A stretch of DNA of 64,000 nt from Clostridioides difficile (lineage in GTDB: Bacteria; Bacillota; Clostridia; Peptostreptococcales; Peptostreptococcaceae): contig JABBZI010000007.1 of NCBI GenBank assembly GCA_012955965.1, forward strand, positions 108,359 through 172,358, in the 5' to 3' direction. The notes under the pieces were generated by a model. It was not told the origin of the DNA. It searched no databases and saw only the letters and a program-made list of their open reading frames with translations. This document shows, in pieces, positions 27,261 to 36,852 of this stretch (position 1 is the first letter of the stretch; each line of letters starts with the position of its first letter). The translations under genes and the position numbers were made by a program.

Positions 27261-27290
27261 ATATCAATTAGATATATATCGATTCGATAT
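27261..27290. promoter_or_regulatory. Tandem ATATC-N5-GATAT operators, probably for PadR
   Basis: Two 15-bp inverted repeats abut: ATATCAATTAGATAT (27261-27275) and ATATCGATTCGATAT (27276-27290), both ATATC-N5-GATAT. They lie 12-41 bp upstream of the padR start codon, where binding would block its transcription. Confidence 0.65.
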
Positions 27291-27492
27291 AAATATTATC
27301 ACAGATAATAAACATTGTGTCAAGATGCCTTTTAAAACAAACCTAAAAGTAATTGATAAATAATCATGCAAAAAAATTAATATAAAAGGTAATTAAATAT
27401 TAGTGAGAAATTAAAAATAGTTAAATTAGAGTAATAGTCTAATATATAAAATTTATAGTAACTTTATAATTTAGATATAAATTTGGGTACTA

Positions 27493-27521
27493 TTGACAAA
27501 GAGTAAAATTAGCAGTAAAAT
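27493..27521 (+). promoter_or_regulatory. Sigma-A promoter of the marR-MATE operon
   Basis: TTGACA (27493-27498) and TAAAAT (27516-27521) are separated by 17 bp. Transcription is expected to start near 27528. Confidence 0.8.
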
Positions 27522-27543
27522 AATTGCATGAGCAAATAGATTG

Positions 27544-27555
27544 TTGCGTACGCAA
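27544..27555. promoter_or_regulatory. Palindromic operator TTGCGTACGCAA, probably for MarR
   Basis: This 12-bp perfect palindrome is centred about +22 relative to the predicted start of transcription and 32-43 bp before the marR start codon. It is a classic position for autorepression by a MarR protein. Confidence 0.7.
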
Positions 27556-27586
27556 TAATAATGACAAATAATAAAAAGGAGAGAAT

Positions 27587-28048
27587 ATGAGAGAGCTATT
27601 AAAATGGGTTTCCATTATAAATAGATATAATACAAATTATATTGACAGGAAATTGGCGGACATTGGAATCAATAATAGCCAATATTTTTATGTGTTACAC
27701 ATATGCAATAATCCAGGTATTACACAAGATACTATATTTAAAAAAATCCTTGTGAATCCTAGTAATATAACAAGAGCTTTGGCAAATTTAGAAAAAGAAG
27801 GATTCATCACTAGAAAACCAAGTGTAAAGGATAAAAGAACATGGCATTTATACCCTACAGAGAAATCTTTAGAATGTTATGATGAAATATTAAAAATAAC
27901 AAATGGATATGTGGAAGAATTGTTGAGTTCATTTGAGAAAGAAGAGAAAGAGTTATTTATATCAATGTTAGAAAAAGTTGCATTTTTAGCTATTGATATG
28001 AATGAAGAAGCAAAATTGGAGGCGAAGGAAATTGGAAGAAAAATATAA
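27587..28048 (+). CDS. MarR-family transcriptional regulator
   Basis: The 153-residue MarR protein has the winged-helix core with DTIFKKILVNPSNITRALANLEKEGFI and the wing residues RKPSVKDKRTWHLYPTEK (Asp-Lys-Arg typical of the family). AAGGAGAG precedes the ATG. The MATE efflux gene overlaps its 3' end by 17 bp, so it very likely represses that pump until a toxic ligand binds. Promoter and palindromic operator are readable immediately upstream. Confidence 0.92.
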   Translation: MRELLKWVSIINRYNTNYIDRKLADIGINNSQYFYVLHICNNPGITQDTIFKKILVNPSNITRALANLEKEGFITRKPSVKDKRTWHLYPTEKSLECYDEILKITNGYVEELLSSFEKEEKELFISMLEKVAFLAIDMNEEAKLEAKEIGRKI

Positions 28049-29435
28049 AGAACCATTGGAGTATGATAAAGTTTCAAAATTATTAACTAAGTATGCAATT
28101 CCTAGTATTATAGCAATGTTAGTAAGTGCCTTATATAACATTGTTGACCAAATATTTATTGGGCAAGGTGTTGGGGTATTAGGTAATGCTGCTACAAATG
28201 TTACTTTCCCATTAACTACAATATGTACAGCAATTGCCTTATTATTAGGTATTGGAGGAGCATCTAAGTGTTCATTAGAATTAGGAGCTAAAAACTCAGA
28301 AAAGGCTACAAAAGCAGCAGGAAATTCTATTTGTTTGATGGCTATTTTTGGAATAAGTTTGTTTGTAATAGTATCAATATTTTTGACACCTTTGTTAAAA
28401 TTCTTTGGCTCTACATCAGAAATACTACCTTATGCACACACGTACACAAAAATTACATCAATTGGATTGCCATTTCTTATAATGTCCACTGGAATGAGTA
28501 AGTTGATACTTGCAGATGGGAGACCAAAAGCTTCTATGTTTTGTATGTTAGTAGGAGCAGTCATTAATACAATATTAAATCCACTATTCATCTTTGTTTT
28601 TGATATGGGTATTGCTGGGTCTGCTTTAGCAACTGTCATTGGGCAGCTTATATCTTTTGCAATCAGTGTTTATTATATAAAGAATTTTCAACATATTAAA
28701 TTACATAAGAGAAGTTTTAAATTAGAAAGTATAATTTATAAACATATATTTGCACTAGGTTCAAGTTCATGTTTTAACCAATTAGCAATGACTGTAACAC
28801 AGATAGTTATGAACAATACATTGGCATACTATGGAGCTAGGTCAGTTTATGGAAGTGATATTCCACTTGCTTGTGTTGGTATTATTATTAAAGTAAATAT
28901 GATTTTTATATCTATAATTATAGGTATATCACAAGGTATGCAACCGATTATAGGATATAATTATGGGGCTGAAAAGTATAATCGTGTAAAAGAAGCATAT
29001 AAGCTGGCAGTAGGAAGTGCAACTGTTATAGCTATTATTGCATTCTTGTGTTTCCAACTATTCCCAAGACAAATTACATCTATATTTGGTAATGGAAATG
29101 AGACTTATTTTATATTTGCAGAGCATTATTTTAGAACTTTTTTATTCTTAACATTTATAAACGGTGTTCAAATAGTATCATCAACTTTCTTTACATCAAT
29201 TGGGAAATCAGTATTGGGACTTTTTACTTCTTTGACTCGTCAGATTCTATTCCTAATTCCATTGATAGTAATCTTACCAATGTTTATGGGAATTGATGGA
29301 GTAATGTTTGCAGGTCCAATAGCAGATGCTGCGGCAGCAATTGTATGTATATGCTTTGCACTTCATGAAATGAAGTCATTAACCATAAAGCAAAATAAGG
29401 TGATGGGTAATCATAAGGAGATTGTGGAAGTATAA
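28032..29435 (+). CDS. MATE-family multidrug efflux protein (MepA-like)
   Basis: The product is a 467-residue membrane protein with about 12 hydrophobic segments in two MatE repeats, starting with YAIPSIIAMLVSALYNIVDQIF, characteristic of the MepA/DinF-type Na+/H+ drug antiporters. The preferred start is TTG 28032, nine bases after GGAGG; an upstream in-frame ATG at 28002 would add an Arg/Lys-rich tail. It is translationally coupled to marR. The marR-MATE pair resembles mepR-mepA. Confidence 0.92.
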   Translation: MEEKYKEPLEYDKVSKLLTKYAIPSIIAMLVSALYNIVDQIFIGQGVGVLGNAATNVTFPLTTICTAIALLLGIGGASKCSLELGAKNSEKATKAAGNSICLMAIFGISLFVIVSIFLTPLLKFFGSTSEILPYAHTYTKITSIGLPFLIMSTGMSKLILADGRPKASMFCMLVGAVINTILNPLFIFVFDMGIAGSALATVIGQLISFAISVYYIKNFQHIKLHKRSFKLESIIYKHIFALGSSSCFNQLAMTVTQIVMNNTLAYYGARSVYGSDIPLACVGIIIKVNMIFISIIIGISQGMQPIIGYNYGAEKYNRVKEAYKLAVGSATVIAIIAFLCFQLFPRQITSIFGNGNETYFIFAEHYFRTFLFLTFINGVQIVSSTFFTSIGKSVLGLFTSLTRQILFLIPLIVILPMFMGIDGVMFAGPIADAAAAIVCICFALHEMKSLTIKQNKVMGNHKEIVEV

Positions 29436-29510
29436 TAGAATCTCTAAGAATAATAATAAATTAAATTTTATTGATTAACACTAAAATAATATTCATGTAT
29501 AACTTTAAAG

Positions 29511-29618
29511 GTGCATTTTCAAGAGCTACAGTTAGATTGCAGAGTGTAGATATATTATCTCACTTGAAAAGATTGTTTAAAAAACAATCCACTCTGCATA
29601 ATAGTTCAGGAAAATGCA
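29511..29618. repeat. Nested imperfect long inverted repeat downstream of MATE gene
   Basis: Three nested arms are seen: GTGCATTTTC/GAAAATGCAC (29511-29520, 29609-29618), TGCAGAGTG/CACTCTGCA (29538-29546, 29589-29597), and GATTGTTT/AAACAATC (29571-29578, 29581-29588). The whole 108-nt block can fold into one long hairpin with internal loops. It lies between convergent genes and may terminate both, but it is more elaborate than other terminators here and may be a decayed miniature element. Confidence 0.6.
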
Positions 29619-29652
29619 CTATTTATAATGTTTTTTTCATCTAAACGAAAAC

Positions 29653-30246
29653 CTATCTCCACTCAGTTACATCACTCAATGGTAATCTAGGTCTCATTGA
29701 TGGCTCTTCATCAGGATAACCTAAAGATATTGCTGCTACCAATTGATTATCTGTGTTTAGCCACTCACGTAATTCACGATATGCAAAATATATATCACAA
29801 ATCCAAAGACTACCTAGACCTAATTCTACAGCCATAAGTGACATGTTTTGAATTGCAGCTCCAATTGATTGTATGTTTGCCATTTCATAGAAGCGTTCTT
29901 CAGCAGATAAGCTTTCTAAAGGTGATTTACCTAATTTGTTTAAAATAAAGATTGTTACTGGAGCTTGTTCCATAATTTTGACTGTGTAATTTGCACCAGC
30001 TATATGTTGACGGCTTTCTGGAAGAAGTCCATTGTCATCAATTTCATTTTGAATACCTTTGCTCATAGCTTTAAGCATGGATTCTTTTTCCTTTTCAGTG
30101 ACAACAACAAAATGCCATGGTTGTCTGTTTTTAGATGAAGGTGCATTTATTCCAGCTTCAATTATTTTTTCTATAGTTTCATGTGAAATACTTTGATTTT
30201 TATATTTTCTAATACTGCGTCTTTTTGATATAGAATCACTTATCAT
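29653..30246 (-). CDS. Nitroreductase-family FMN oxidoreductase
   Basis: The 197-residue nitroreductase-fold protein has the N-terminal FMN-binding RRSIRKYKN and APSSKNRQPWHFVVV, and the C-terminal GLGSLWICDIYFA and AISLGYPDEEP. GGAGG precedes the ATG. The family reduces nitroaromatics, quinones or flavins with NAD(P)H; the physiological substrate is unknown. It is a single gene convergent with the MATE operon. Confidence 0.9.
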   Translation of the reverse strand: MISDSISKRRSIRKYKNQSISHETIEKIIEAGINAPSSKNRQPWHFVVVTEKEKESMLKAMSKGIQNEIDDNGLLPESRQHIAGANYTVKIMEQAPVTIFILNKLGKSPLESLSAEERFYEMANIQSIGAAIQNMSLMAVELGLGSLWICDIYFAYRELREWLNTDNQLVAAISLGYPDEEPSMRPRLPLSDVTEWR

Positions 30247-30917
<671 letters not shown>

Positions 30918-30971
30918 TTTGAAATGAATCTATTATAATTCTAAAGATTAAAAATAAAAGGAGATAATAAA

Positions 30972-31622
30972 ATGGATTTCATTTCAAGTATATTACAAGG
31001 ATTATTAAGTATATTATTTAATTTTACAGGAGATTTTGGGATTTCTATCGTACTTATAACTTTAATAGTGAAGTTAGTACTAATGCCACTGTCATTGAAA
31101 CAAAGATTTTCTGTAAAAAAACAACAAGAATTAGCAGAAAAGATGGAACATATAAAAGAAAAGTATAAGAATGATACTAAAGAATTGGAAAAGCAAATAC
31201 AAGTAAATTCTGTAGAAAGCATGAAGAGCATGCTGGGATGCATTATAATTTTAGTGCAAATGCCAGTAGTATATGCGTTATATCATGTATGTCTAGATAT
31301 GACAAAGGAATTTACAACAATTATAATTCCATGGATTGCTAATCTAGGTACATTTGATAATTTATTTGTACTGCCTTGTATATATACATTAATTATGTTA
31401 GCTTCAAATTTGGTGAATTATATACCGTATTTTAAGGTGAATTCTCAAGTAAAGTTTAACAAGCAAATGGCTTTAGTAACTACTATAACAAGTCTTATAT
31501 TGACTGTTAGAACTCCAGTAGCGATAGGTCTGTACTTTATAACAAGTGCAATTTATTCATTAATTGAAGATATTTGTTTTAGAATATATTTTAATCGAAA
31601 AAATAGAATAGTAGCAAAGTAA
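30972..31622 (+). CDS. YidC/Oxa1-family membrane protein insertase paralogue
   Basis: The 216-residue protein has the YidC core: an opening segment GDFGISIVLITLIVKLVLMPLS with the positively charged lateral groove Arg/Lys nearby, the cytosolic helical hairpin (KKQQELAEKMEHIKEKYKND), and about four to five membrane segments. It has no long periplasmic domain. The housekeeping copy normally sits by rpmH/rnpA, so this is probably an additional, specialised insertase. It ends before its own terminator; a two-component system and ABC transporter operon follow. GGAG precedes the ATG. Confidence 0.85.
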   Translation: MDFISSILQGLLSILFNFTGDFGISIVLITLIVKLVLMPLSLKQRFSVKKQQELAEKMEHIKEKYKNDTKELEKQIQVNSVESMKSMLGCIIILVQMPVVYALYHVCLDMTKEFTTIIIPWIANLGTFDNLFVLPCIYTLIMLASNLVNYIPYFKVNSQVKFNKQMALVTTITSLILTVRTPVAIGLYFITSAIYSLIEDICFRIYFNRKNRIVAK

Positions 31623-31648
31623 TATAATTATTATTTTAGAAAGATTTT

Positions 31649-31688
31649 AGCCTGCTAACTTGAGATATAGTTAGTAGGCTATTTTTAT
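31649..31688 (+). terminator. Intrinsic terminator after YidC-like gene
   Basis: AGCCTGCTAACT pairs with AGTTAGTAGGCT (31669-31680) and is followed by ATTTTTATC. Confidence 0.88.
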
Positions 31689-31784
31689 CAGTAATACTAT
31701 AATAATACTATTAAAAATAGTTGCAAAATAAATAAATTAATATAGACTAAAATAAAGTCTCCAAAAAAGAGGTGATAAACAAAA

Positions 31785-32456
31785 ATGGCTAAAATACTGG
31801 TTGTAGAAGACGAAAAAAGAATGCAAGATATTATTGTAGAATACATGCAAAAAGGAGGATATACTTGCATAACTGCTGATGATGGAATTGAAGCACTTGC
31901 AATATTAAAAAACAATAATATAGATTTAATGATATTGGACATTATGATGCCATATTTAGATGGATTCTCAGTATGTAGAGTTTCACGTGAAATGACTAAT
32001 ATACCTATTATTATATTGACAGCTAAAGGGGAAGAGGAAGATAAATTAAAGGGGTATGAGTATGGGGCAGATGACTATATAACAAAGCCATTTAGTCCCA
32101 AAGTACTCTTAGCAAAAGTTAATGCCTTATTACGTAGATGTACTAGTAATATTCCAAAAAATTCGCTAAACTTAGGAAAGATACATATTATGCTAACATC
32201 AAGACAAGTATATGTAGAAGATAATTTGATGGATTTAACATACAAAGAATATGAATTGTTGAATTTATTTATGGAAAATCCTAATCAAGTTTTCTCTAGG
32301 GAAAAACTTTTGACTTGTATATGGGGGTATGATTTTGAGGGTAATACACGAACTGTGGATACACACATAAAAACTTTACGTAAAAAACTCGGGACTGAAG
32401 GACATCATATAGTTACATTAATTCGTTCAGGATATAAGTTTGAGGTTAAAGAATGA
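31785..32456 (+). CDS. OmpR-family response regulator
   Basis: The 223-residue regulator has an N-terminal receiver (acidic EDE at 8-10, Asp in LMILDIMMPYLDG, Thr in ILTAKGE, Lys in TKPFS) and a winged-helix DNA-binding domain (~125-222; GNTRTVDTHIKTLRKKLG). It shares an ATGA overlap with the downstream kinase. It is the best candidate to bind the phased ATTTCAC repeats in front of the ABC operon at 33779. Confidence 0.94.
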   Translation: MAKILVVEDEKRMQDIIVEYMQKGGYTCITADDGIEALAILKNNNIDLMILDIMMPYLDGFSVCRVSREMTNIPIIILTAKGEEEDKLKGYEYGADDYITKPFSPKVLLAKVNALLRRCTSNIPKNSLNLGKIHIMLTSRQVYVEDNLMDLTYKEYELLNLFMENPNQVFSREKLLTCIWGYDFEGNTRTVDTHIKTLRKKLGTEGHHIVTLIRSGYKFEVKE

Positions 32457-33601
32457 ACAGATTAAGAAAACTTAAAGAAATAATAAAAAATATAGATATT
32501 TCAAACTGGATTAAAAAGAATTTTGGACTACATTCAGTCAGAAAAAAAGTATTTTTTCTCTCTAAATTATCAGGAGCACTAATCATATTCTTTTACTTAC
32601 TTGTTGAAGAATTTTCGATGGATACTAAATTTGAATTTTGGATTTGGTTTATAATACTAGTTATATTAATTATGAATATTGATTTTTTATTGGGTAAATT
32701 TATTTCAGAACCAATCACATCTATAAATAAATCGGCAAAGAGTATGTCTCAACTTGATTTTTCTAATCCATGTACTGTAAATACTAATGATGAATTTGGA
32801 GAACTTTCTAGGAGCTTGAATACAATGTCTAAAAATCTACAACAAGCATTATTAGAACTGGAAAATGCGAATATCCAACTTGAAGAAGATGTAAATAAGG
32901 AAAGGATGTTATTAGAGCAAAGAAAAGAATTGGTAGATACAATTTCACATGAGATGAAGACTCCTCTTGGTATCATACGTGCATATACAGAAGGGCTTAT
33001 GGATGAAGTTGATGAAGAAAAAAAGAAAAATTATATGGGTGTTATTATAGAGGAAACGGATAGAATGAATAATATGATTGTATCGCTATTAGATTTATCT
33101 TCATTAGAGGCAGGAGTCTCCAAACTTAATCCAGAATGTTTTGATTTTATAGAGTTTGTTGAAACTGTAGCAGGTCGTCTTTTAATTGATATACCAGATG
33201 TCAACTTCTATTTTACATATGATTTACCAGAACATGAAGTTTTTGTAGTGGCAGATAAAATGAGAATGGAGCAAGTAGTAGAAAATCTGATTGTTAATGC
33301 AAAAAAACATGTTATATGTGATGGAAATTTAGATTTATCTATTACATGTTTAGATGGACTACTTTCATTTAAAATGTACAATGAAGGTAGGGCTATAGAG
33401 CAAGAAGAGATTTCAAAGATTTGGTCTAAATTTTATCGAAGTGCTCAATCTCAGCGTACAGGAGGGTCAGGTCTAGGACTTGCAATTGTTTCACAAATAC
33501 TTACAATGCAAGGGCTAGAATACGGTGTAAAAAATTATGATAAAGGAGTAGAGTTTTATTTTATAATTCCGATTTCTGAACAAAGGAGTACTAATTTATA
33601 A
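32453..33601 (+). CDS. Sensor histidine kinase with HAMP domain
   Basis: The 382-residue kinase has two membrane segments near residues 35-52 and 60-82 with almost no extracellular loop, a HAMP linker (~84-137), the phospho-acceptor motif DTISHEMKTPLG, N box ENLIVNAKKH and G boxes including GGSGLGLAI. The lack of an extracellular sensor again points to transporter-linked or membrane-stress sensing. It is co-translated with the regulator. Confidence 0.92.
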   Translation: MNRLRKLKEIIKNIDISNWIKKNFGLHSVRKKVFFLSKLSGALIIFFYLLVEEFSMDTKFEFWIWFIILVILIMNIDFLLGKFISEPITSINKSAKSMSQLDFSNPCTVNTNDEFGELSRSLNTMSKNLQQALLELENANIQLEEDVNKERMLLEQRKELVDTISHEMKTPLGIIRAYTEGLMDEVDEEKKKNYMGVIIEETDRMNNMIVSLLDLSSLEAGVSKLNPECFDFIEFVETVAGRLLIDIPDVNFYFTYDLPEHEVFVVADKMRMEQVVENLIVNAKKHVICDGNLDLSITCLDGLLSFKMYNEGRAIEQEEISKIWSKFYRSAQSQRTGGSGLGLAIVSQILTMQGLEYGVKNYDKGVEFYFIIPISEQRSTNL

Positions 33602-33621
33602 GTTCTTGATATAAAACTTAT

Positions 33622-33657
33622 AAAAGCCTTGTTTTCTTAATGAAAACAGGGCTTTTT
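33622..33657 (+). terminator. Intrinsic terminator after second histidine kinase
   Basis: AAAAGCCTTGTTTTC pairs with GAAAACAGGGCTTTTT across a TTAAT loop. It separates the regulator genes from the ABC operon, so the latter needs its own promoter. Confidence 0.85.
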
Positions 33658-33660
33658 ATT

Positions 33661-33701
33661 ATTTCACCTCGATTTCACAAGAGAGACACTTCGATTTCAC
33701 A
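33661..33701 (+). promoter_or_regulatory. Helically phased ATTTCAC repeats, candidate response-regulator sites
   Basis: ATTTCAC occurs at 33661, 33672 and 33694, i.e. offsets of 11 and 22 bp; the last two are within longer copies of CGATTTCACA (33670-33679, 33692-33701). Such turn-spaced direct repeats are the usual binding pattern of OmpR-type regulators. TTCACA in the last copy, followed 18 bp later by TTAAAT, may be the -35 and -10 of the ABC operon. Confidence 0.6.
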
Positions 33702-33778
33702 GGATGGAAATAAAATAAGTTAAATAAATTAAAAAAGATTAGAAAAGTAGTCAAATAAATTGGAGAGGGGGAGCACTT

Positions 33779-33907
33779 ATGAGATGGTCTACATGGCTGA
33801 TTATTGTATTGATAGTATTAGTTTCTATTCCATTTAAAATTAAATTTGTAAAGTGGTGGGATAAACGACAAAAAGAAAAAAGTGATAGAGGAGGTCATGA
33901 CAGATGA
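33779..33907 (+). CDS. 42-residue membrane protein leading the ABC operon
   Basis: This short ORF has a strong ribosome site (GGAGAGGGGG, six to seven bases upstream). It encodes one membrane helix (TWLIIVLIVLVSIPFKI) and a basic, hydrophilic tail (KWWDKRQKEKSDRGG). Its stop overlaps the ATPase start as ATGA, and the ATPase ribosome site (GAGGAGGT) lies inside it, so translation is coupled. It may be a regulatory or assembly subunit of the transporter. No family is recognised. Confidence 0.65.
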   Translation: MRWSTWLIIVLIVLVSIPFKIKFVKWWDKRQKEKSDRGGHDR

Positions 33908-34749
33908 TAAAAGTAAAAGAGTTGACATTTTCTTATGGGAAAGATAAAGAAATATTACATGGGCTTAATTTTAAAGTAAAAGAAGGAGAGATATTTGGAT
34001 TTCTTGGACCTAATGGTTCAGGAAAATCCACAACACAAAAAATCTTAAATGGTGTTTTAAAAGGATATAATGGTCAAATGTCAATTTTTGGCAAGGAAGT
34101 TGAAATATATACAGAGTATTTATATCAAAAGATTGGTGTTTTATTTGAATTTCCTTATTTATATACAAACTTAAGTGCAATTGATAATTTAGAATATTTT
34201 TCATCTTTTTATCCTAAAAATCAGAGGAGAGATATACATGAGCTTTTAGAGTTATTAGAGTTTAAGAAATCATTTATAAATAAGCCTGTATCTTCATATT
34301 CAAAAGGGATGAAGCAACGTATTAGTATGGCAAGAGCATTAGTAAGTAACCCAAGATTGTTATTTTTAGATGAACCTACTAGTGGGCTTGACCCATCTGG
34401 AGCTGTGTTATTTCGTAAGATTATTGAAGAAGAAAGAAAAAAAGGAACAACTATATTTTTGACTACACATAATATGATGGACGCAGATTTAATGTGTGAT
34501 AAGGTGGCATTTATAGCAGATGGCAAGATTATAACAATAGATACTCCTAAAAATCTAAAAACAAAAAATAGTAATAACAAAGTCGAGGTGGAATTTATAC
34601 ATAATGGTAAAAGATATATTAAAATTTTAGATATACAAGAACTGAAATTTGGAATGACTTTTAATTATGACGAAATTTTAAATGTACATTCTAAAGAACC
34701 TACACTAGAAGAAATTTTTATTAAATATACAGGAAGGATGTTGGAGTAA
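33904..34749 (+). CDS. ABC transporter ATPase (antibiotic-resistance type)
   Basis: The 281-residue ATPase has Walker A FLGPNGSGKST, Q-loop region VLFEFPYLYTNL, signature SSYSKGMKQR and Walker B LLFLDEPTSGLDPSG, plus a C-terminal extension (~215-281) of the CcmA/DrrA-like class that drives ABC-2 exporters. It overlaps the 42-codon ORF before it and the first permease after it. Confidence 0.94.
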   Translation: MIKVKELTFSYGKDKEILHGLNFKVKEGEIFGFLGPNGSGKSTTQKILNGVLKGYNGQMSIFGKEVEIYTEYLYQKIGVLFEFPYLYTNLSAIDNLEYFSSFYPKNQRRDIHELLELLEFKKSFINKPVSSYSKGMKQRISMARALVSNPRLLFLDEPTSGLDPSGAVLFRKIIEEERKKGTTIFLTTHNMMDADLMCDKVAFIADGKIITIDTPKNLKTKNSNNKVEVEFIHNGKRYIKILDIQELKFGMTFNYDEILNVHSKEPTLEEIFIKYTGRMLE

Positions 34750-35777
34750 TGTATTCTAAATTTTTCACCTTAATAAAAAAAGATTTTTGGATGATGATTT
34801 ATGGTAAATTTTTTGTATTAACACTCGCTTCTCTTATTCTTTATTCATGTTACATTAACTTTGGTTATGTAAAATTTATGGATGAGGATAGCTATCATAA
34901 TAATGTATATTTATATAATCCAGAGAATACAAGCATGGATGTCTCTCCATTAATTCATAAAGTCTCTTCTATATATGAATTAAAATCAAAACTGGATGAA
35001 GATACGAATGCCATTGGTCTTGATATGAGTGATGGTAAACCAAAAGTAATCTTACATGAAGGAATTAATGGTGTTGATAATTACAGAGCTGACTATGCAT
35101 TGTCTTTGTTAATATCGGAAAAAGATAAGAATACTAAAAGCTCGGATAACGATGGAATAATTCAAATAAGTGATAACGATATATCTGAGATAAAACTAAG
35201 AAAAGAAATGACTTGTGAGATTTTGTTCTTTGAAATTGTAGCTATTGGATTTCTTGGGATTGCTTCTTTACTGTTTAAAGAAAAACAGATGGGGGTAATG
35301 CGTATTACTGGTATTTTACCTGTAAAAAGAAGTCTTTTTATATTATCAAAGATATTTGCTTTCTTGATATGTGACTTGTGTTTTACAGTGCTTTTAGTAG
35401 TACTTAATATTGAGATTTCTGAAGGAATAAAAATACTACCTCAAATATTAGTTCAAGTTAGTATTTTATCAATTATTATGTCTTTGATTGGATTTGGGTG
35501 TTCAATGTTATTGAGGGATTTTAAACAATTTTCTATTGTGTATCTTTTGGTTGCCGTATTTATAACGACACCTGTATTTTTGTCTGCAAATACATCTTTT
35601 AAAATAAGTTGGATTAAATACCATCCTTTTTATCATGTCTATAGTCAACTTAAAAAAGCTTTTTTTACAAGTTTTACAAATGAATCAATCTATTTTATTG
35701 TATGTTCTTTAACAATAGTAGCTCTGTTTTTAATTGTAAAAAATATTTTTAATAAAGAATTGGTTAGGGAGGGATAA
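34749..35777 (+). CDS. ABC-2 transporter permease subunit
   Basis: The 342-residue protein has one N-terminal membrane segment (~18-37), an extracellular domain of ~130 residues and then five segments (~165-330). This is the ABC-2 exporter topology. TAATG overlap at both ends ties it to the ATPase and second permease. No sequence signature tells the substrate; the context (two-component system, ATPase, two unlike permeases) matches peptide-antibiotic or lipid exporters. Confidence 0.85.
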   Translation: MYSKFFTLIKKDFWMMIYGKFFVLTLASLILYSCYINFGYVKFMDEDSYHNNVYLYNPENTSMDVSPLIHKVSSIYELKSKLDEDTNAIGLDMSDGKPKVILHEGINGVDNYRADYALSLLISEKDKNTKSSDNDGIIQISDNDISEIKLRKEMTCEILFFEIVAIGFLGIASLLFKEKQMGVMRITGILPVKRSLFILSKIFAFLICDLCFTVLLVVLNIEISEGIKILPQILVQVSILSIIMSLIGFGCSMLLRDFKQFSIVYLLVAVFITTPVFLSANTSFKISWIKYHPFYHVYSQLKKAFFTSFTNESIYFIVCSLTIVALFLIVKNIFNKELVREG

Positions 35778-36793
35778 TGTTGATAGGATTACGTTACCAG
35801 TTAAAGAGTATAAGAAAAGATAAAATGTGCATAATTTCCTTCTTCTTACCAGTTATTATGGCGATTTTAATAACTTTTATGGGAAGGATTGATATATCTT
35901 CAATAGGAGAACTACACTTTGGTATAGTAAAAGATACACTTTCCATACAAACAGAGCAGTGGTTAAAAAGGTATGGAACAGTAAGTTTATATCAAACAGA
36001 GAATCATTTAATGAGTGAAATTAAGGACATTAAAACAAATACAATTGGAGTCATAAGTGATAGCAAAGGGATTAAAACTATACTTTATGGAGATGAAACT
36101 AATGCTATAAAAAATGTAGGAAATATATTACCAAAGATTTTTAGAATAAATGAAGATTTAAAAGGCTCTGAGATTACAATATTACCTAAAGATAGTATTT
36201 TAAAAGAATTTCAAAATATTTTTATTGCTATGATTCTAATTACAGCTATGTTTATGGGGTGTACCTTTAATGCAATGAATATTATATCTGAAAAAGAAGA
36301 TGGAATAGCATTTATAAATGAGGTTTTACCACAAAGTCGAAGTCAGTATATTATACAGAAGGTATTTTTAGGATTTTTATGTGGGTGTCTATCTTCAATG
36401 ATAACTGTGTTTATATGTCTGAATATTTCTATGTTAGATATGATAATGATGCTATTACTTGTTGTGTTTTCAGCATTTATTTCATCATTGATAGGTCTAT
36501 TTATTGGTAAGTTGTCAGAAGGTCTTATGGTGGGTATTATTTATATTAAAATAATAATGATTTTATTTATAGGTGCACCATTACTAATATATCTTCTAGG
36601 GATTGATATGAGTGGTATAGGGAATGTATGTTATATGATTCCTTCAGTAGCTACATTCAATGGAATTATGTTGATTATCAATGGGAATTCTATCGTTGTA
36701 AAAGATATTGTGATTTTAATCTTACATTGTATAGCATGGTTTATATTGTATATGATTTTAGATAAAAATAGGAAGTTATCTTTTAGTAGATAA
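35777..36793 (+). CDS. ABC-2 transporter permease subunit
   Basis: The 338-residue second permease has the same plan: N-terminal membrane segment (~18-36), extracellular domain to ~residue 145, then a set of five to six segments including FIAMILITAMFMGCTFNAMN. The ISEKEDGIAFINEVLPQSRSQY stretch is the cytosolic coupling region typical of ABC-2 permeases. It is the last gene of the operon; a perfect inverted repeat follows 60 bp later. Confidence 0.85.
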   Translation: MLIGLRYQLKSIRKDKMCIISFFLPVIMAILITFMGRIDISSIGELHFGIVKDTLSIQTEQWLKRYGTVSLYQTENHLMSEIKDIKTNTIGVISDSKGIKTILYGDETNAIKNVGNILPKIFRINEDLKGSEITILPKDSILKEFQNIFIAMILITAMFMGCTFNAMNIISEKEDGIAFINEVLPQSRSQYIIQKVFLGFLCGCLSSMITVFICLNISMLDMIMMLLLVVFSAFISSLIGLFIGKLSEGLMVGIIYIKIIMILFIGAPLLIYLLGIDMSGIGNVCYMIPSVATFNGIMLIINGNSIVVKDIVILILHCIAWFILYMILDKNRKLSFSR

Positions 36794-36852
36794 CTAAATA
36801 TAATTATCATGACTTATAGATATTTGTAAGATATGAATACTTTTGTTTTCCT

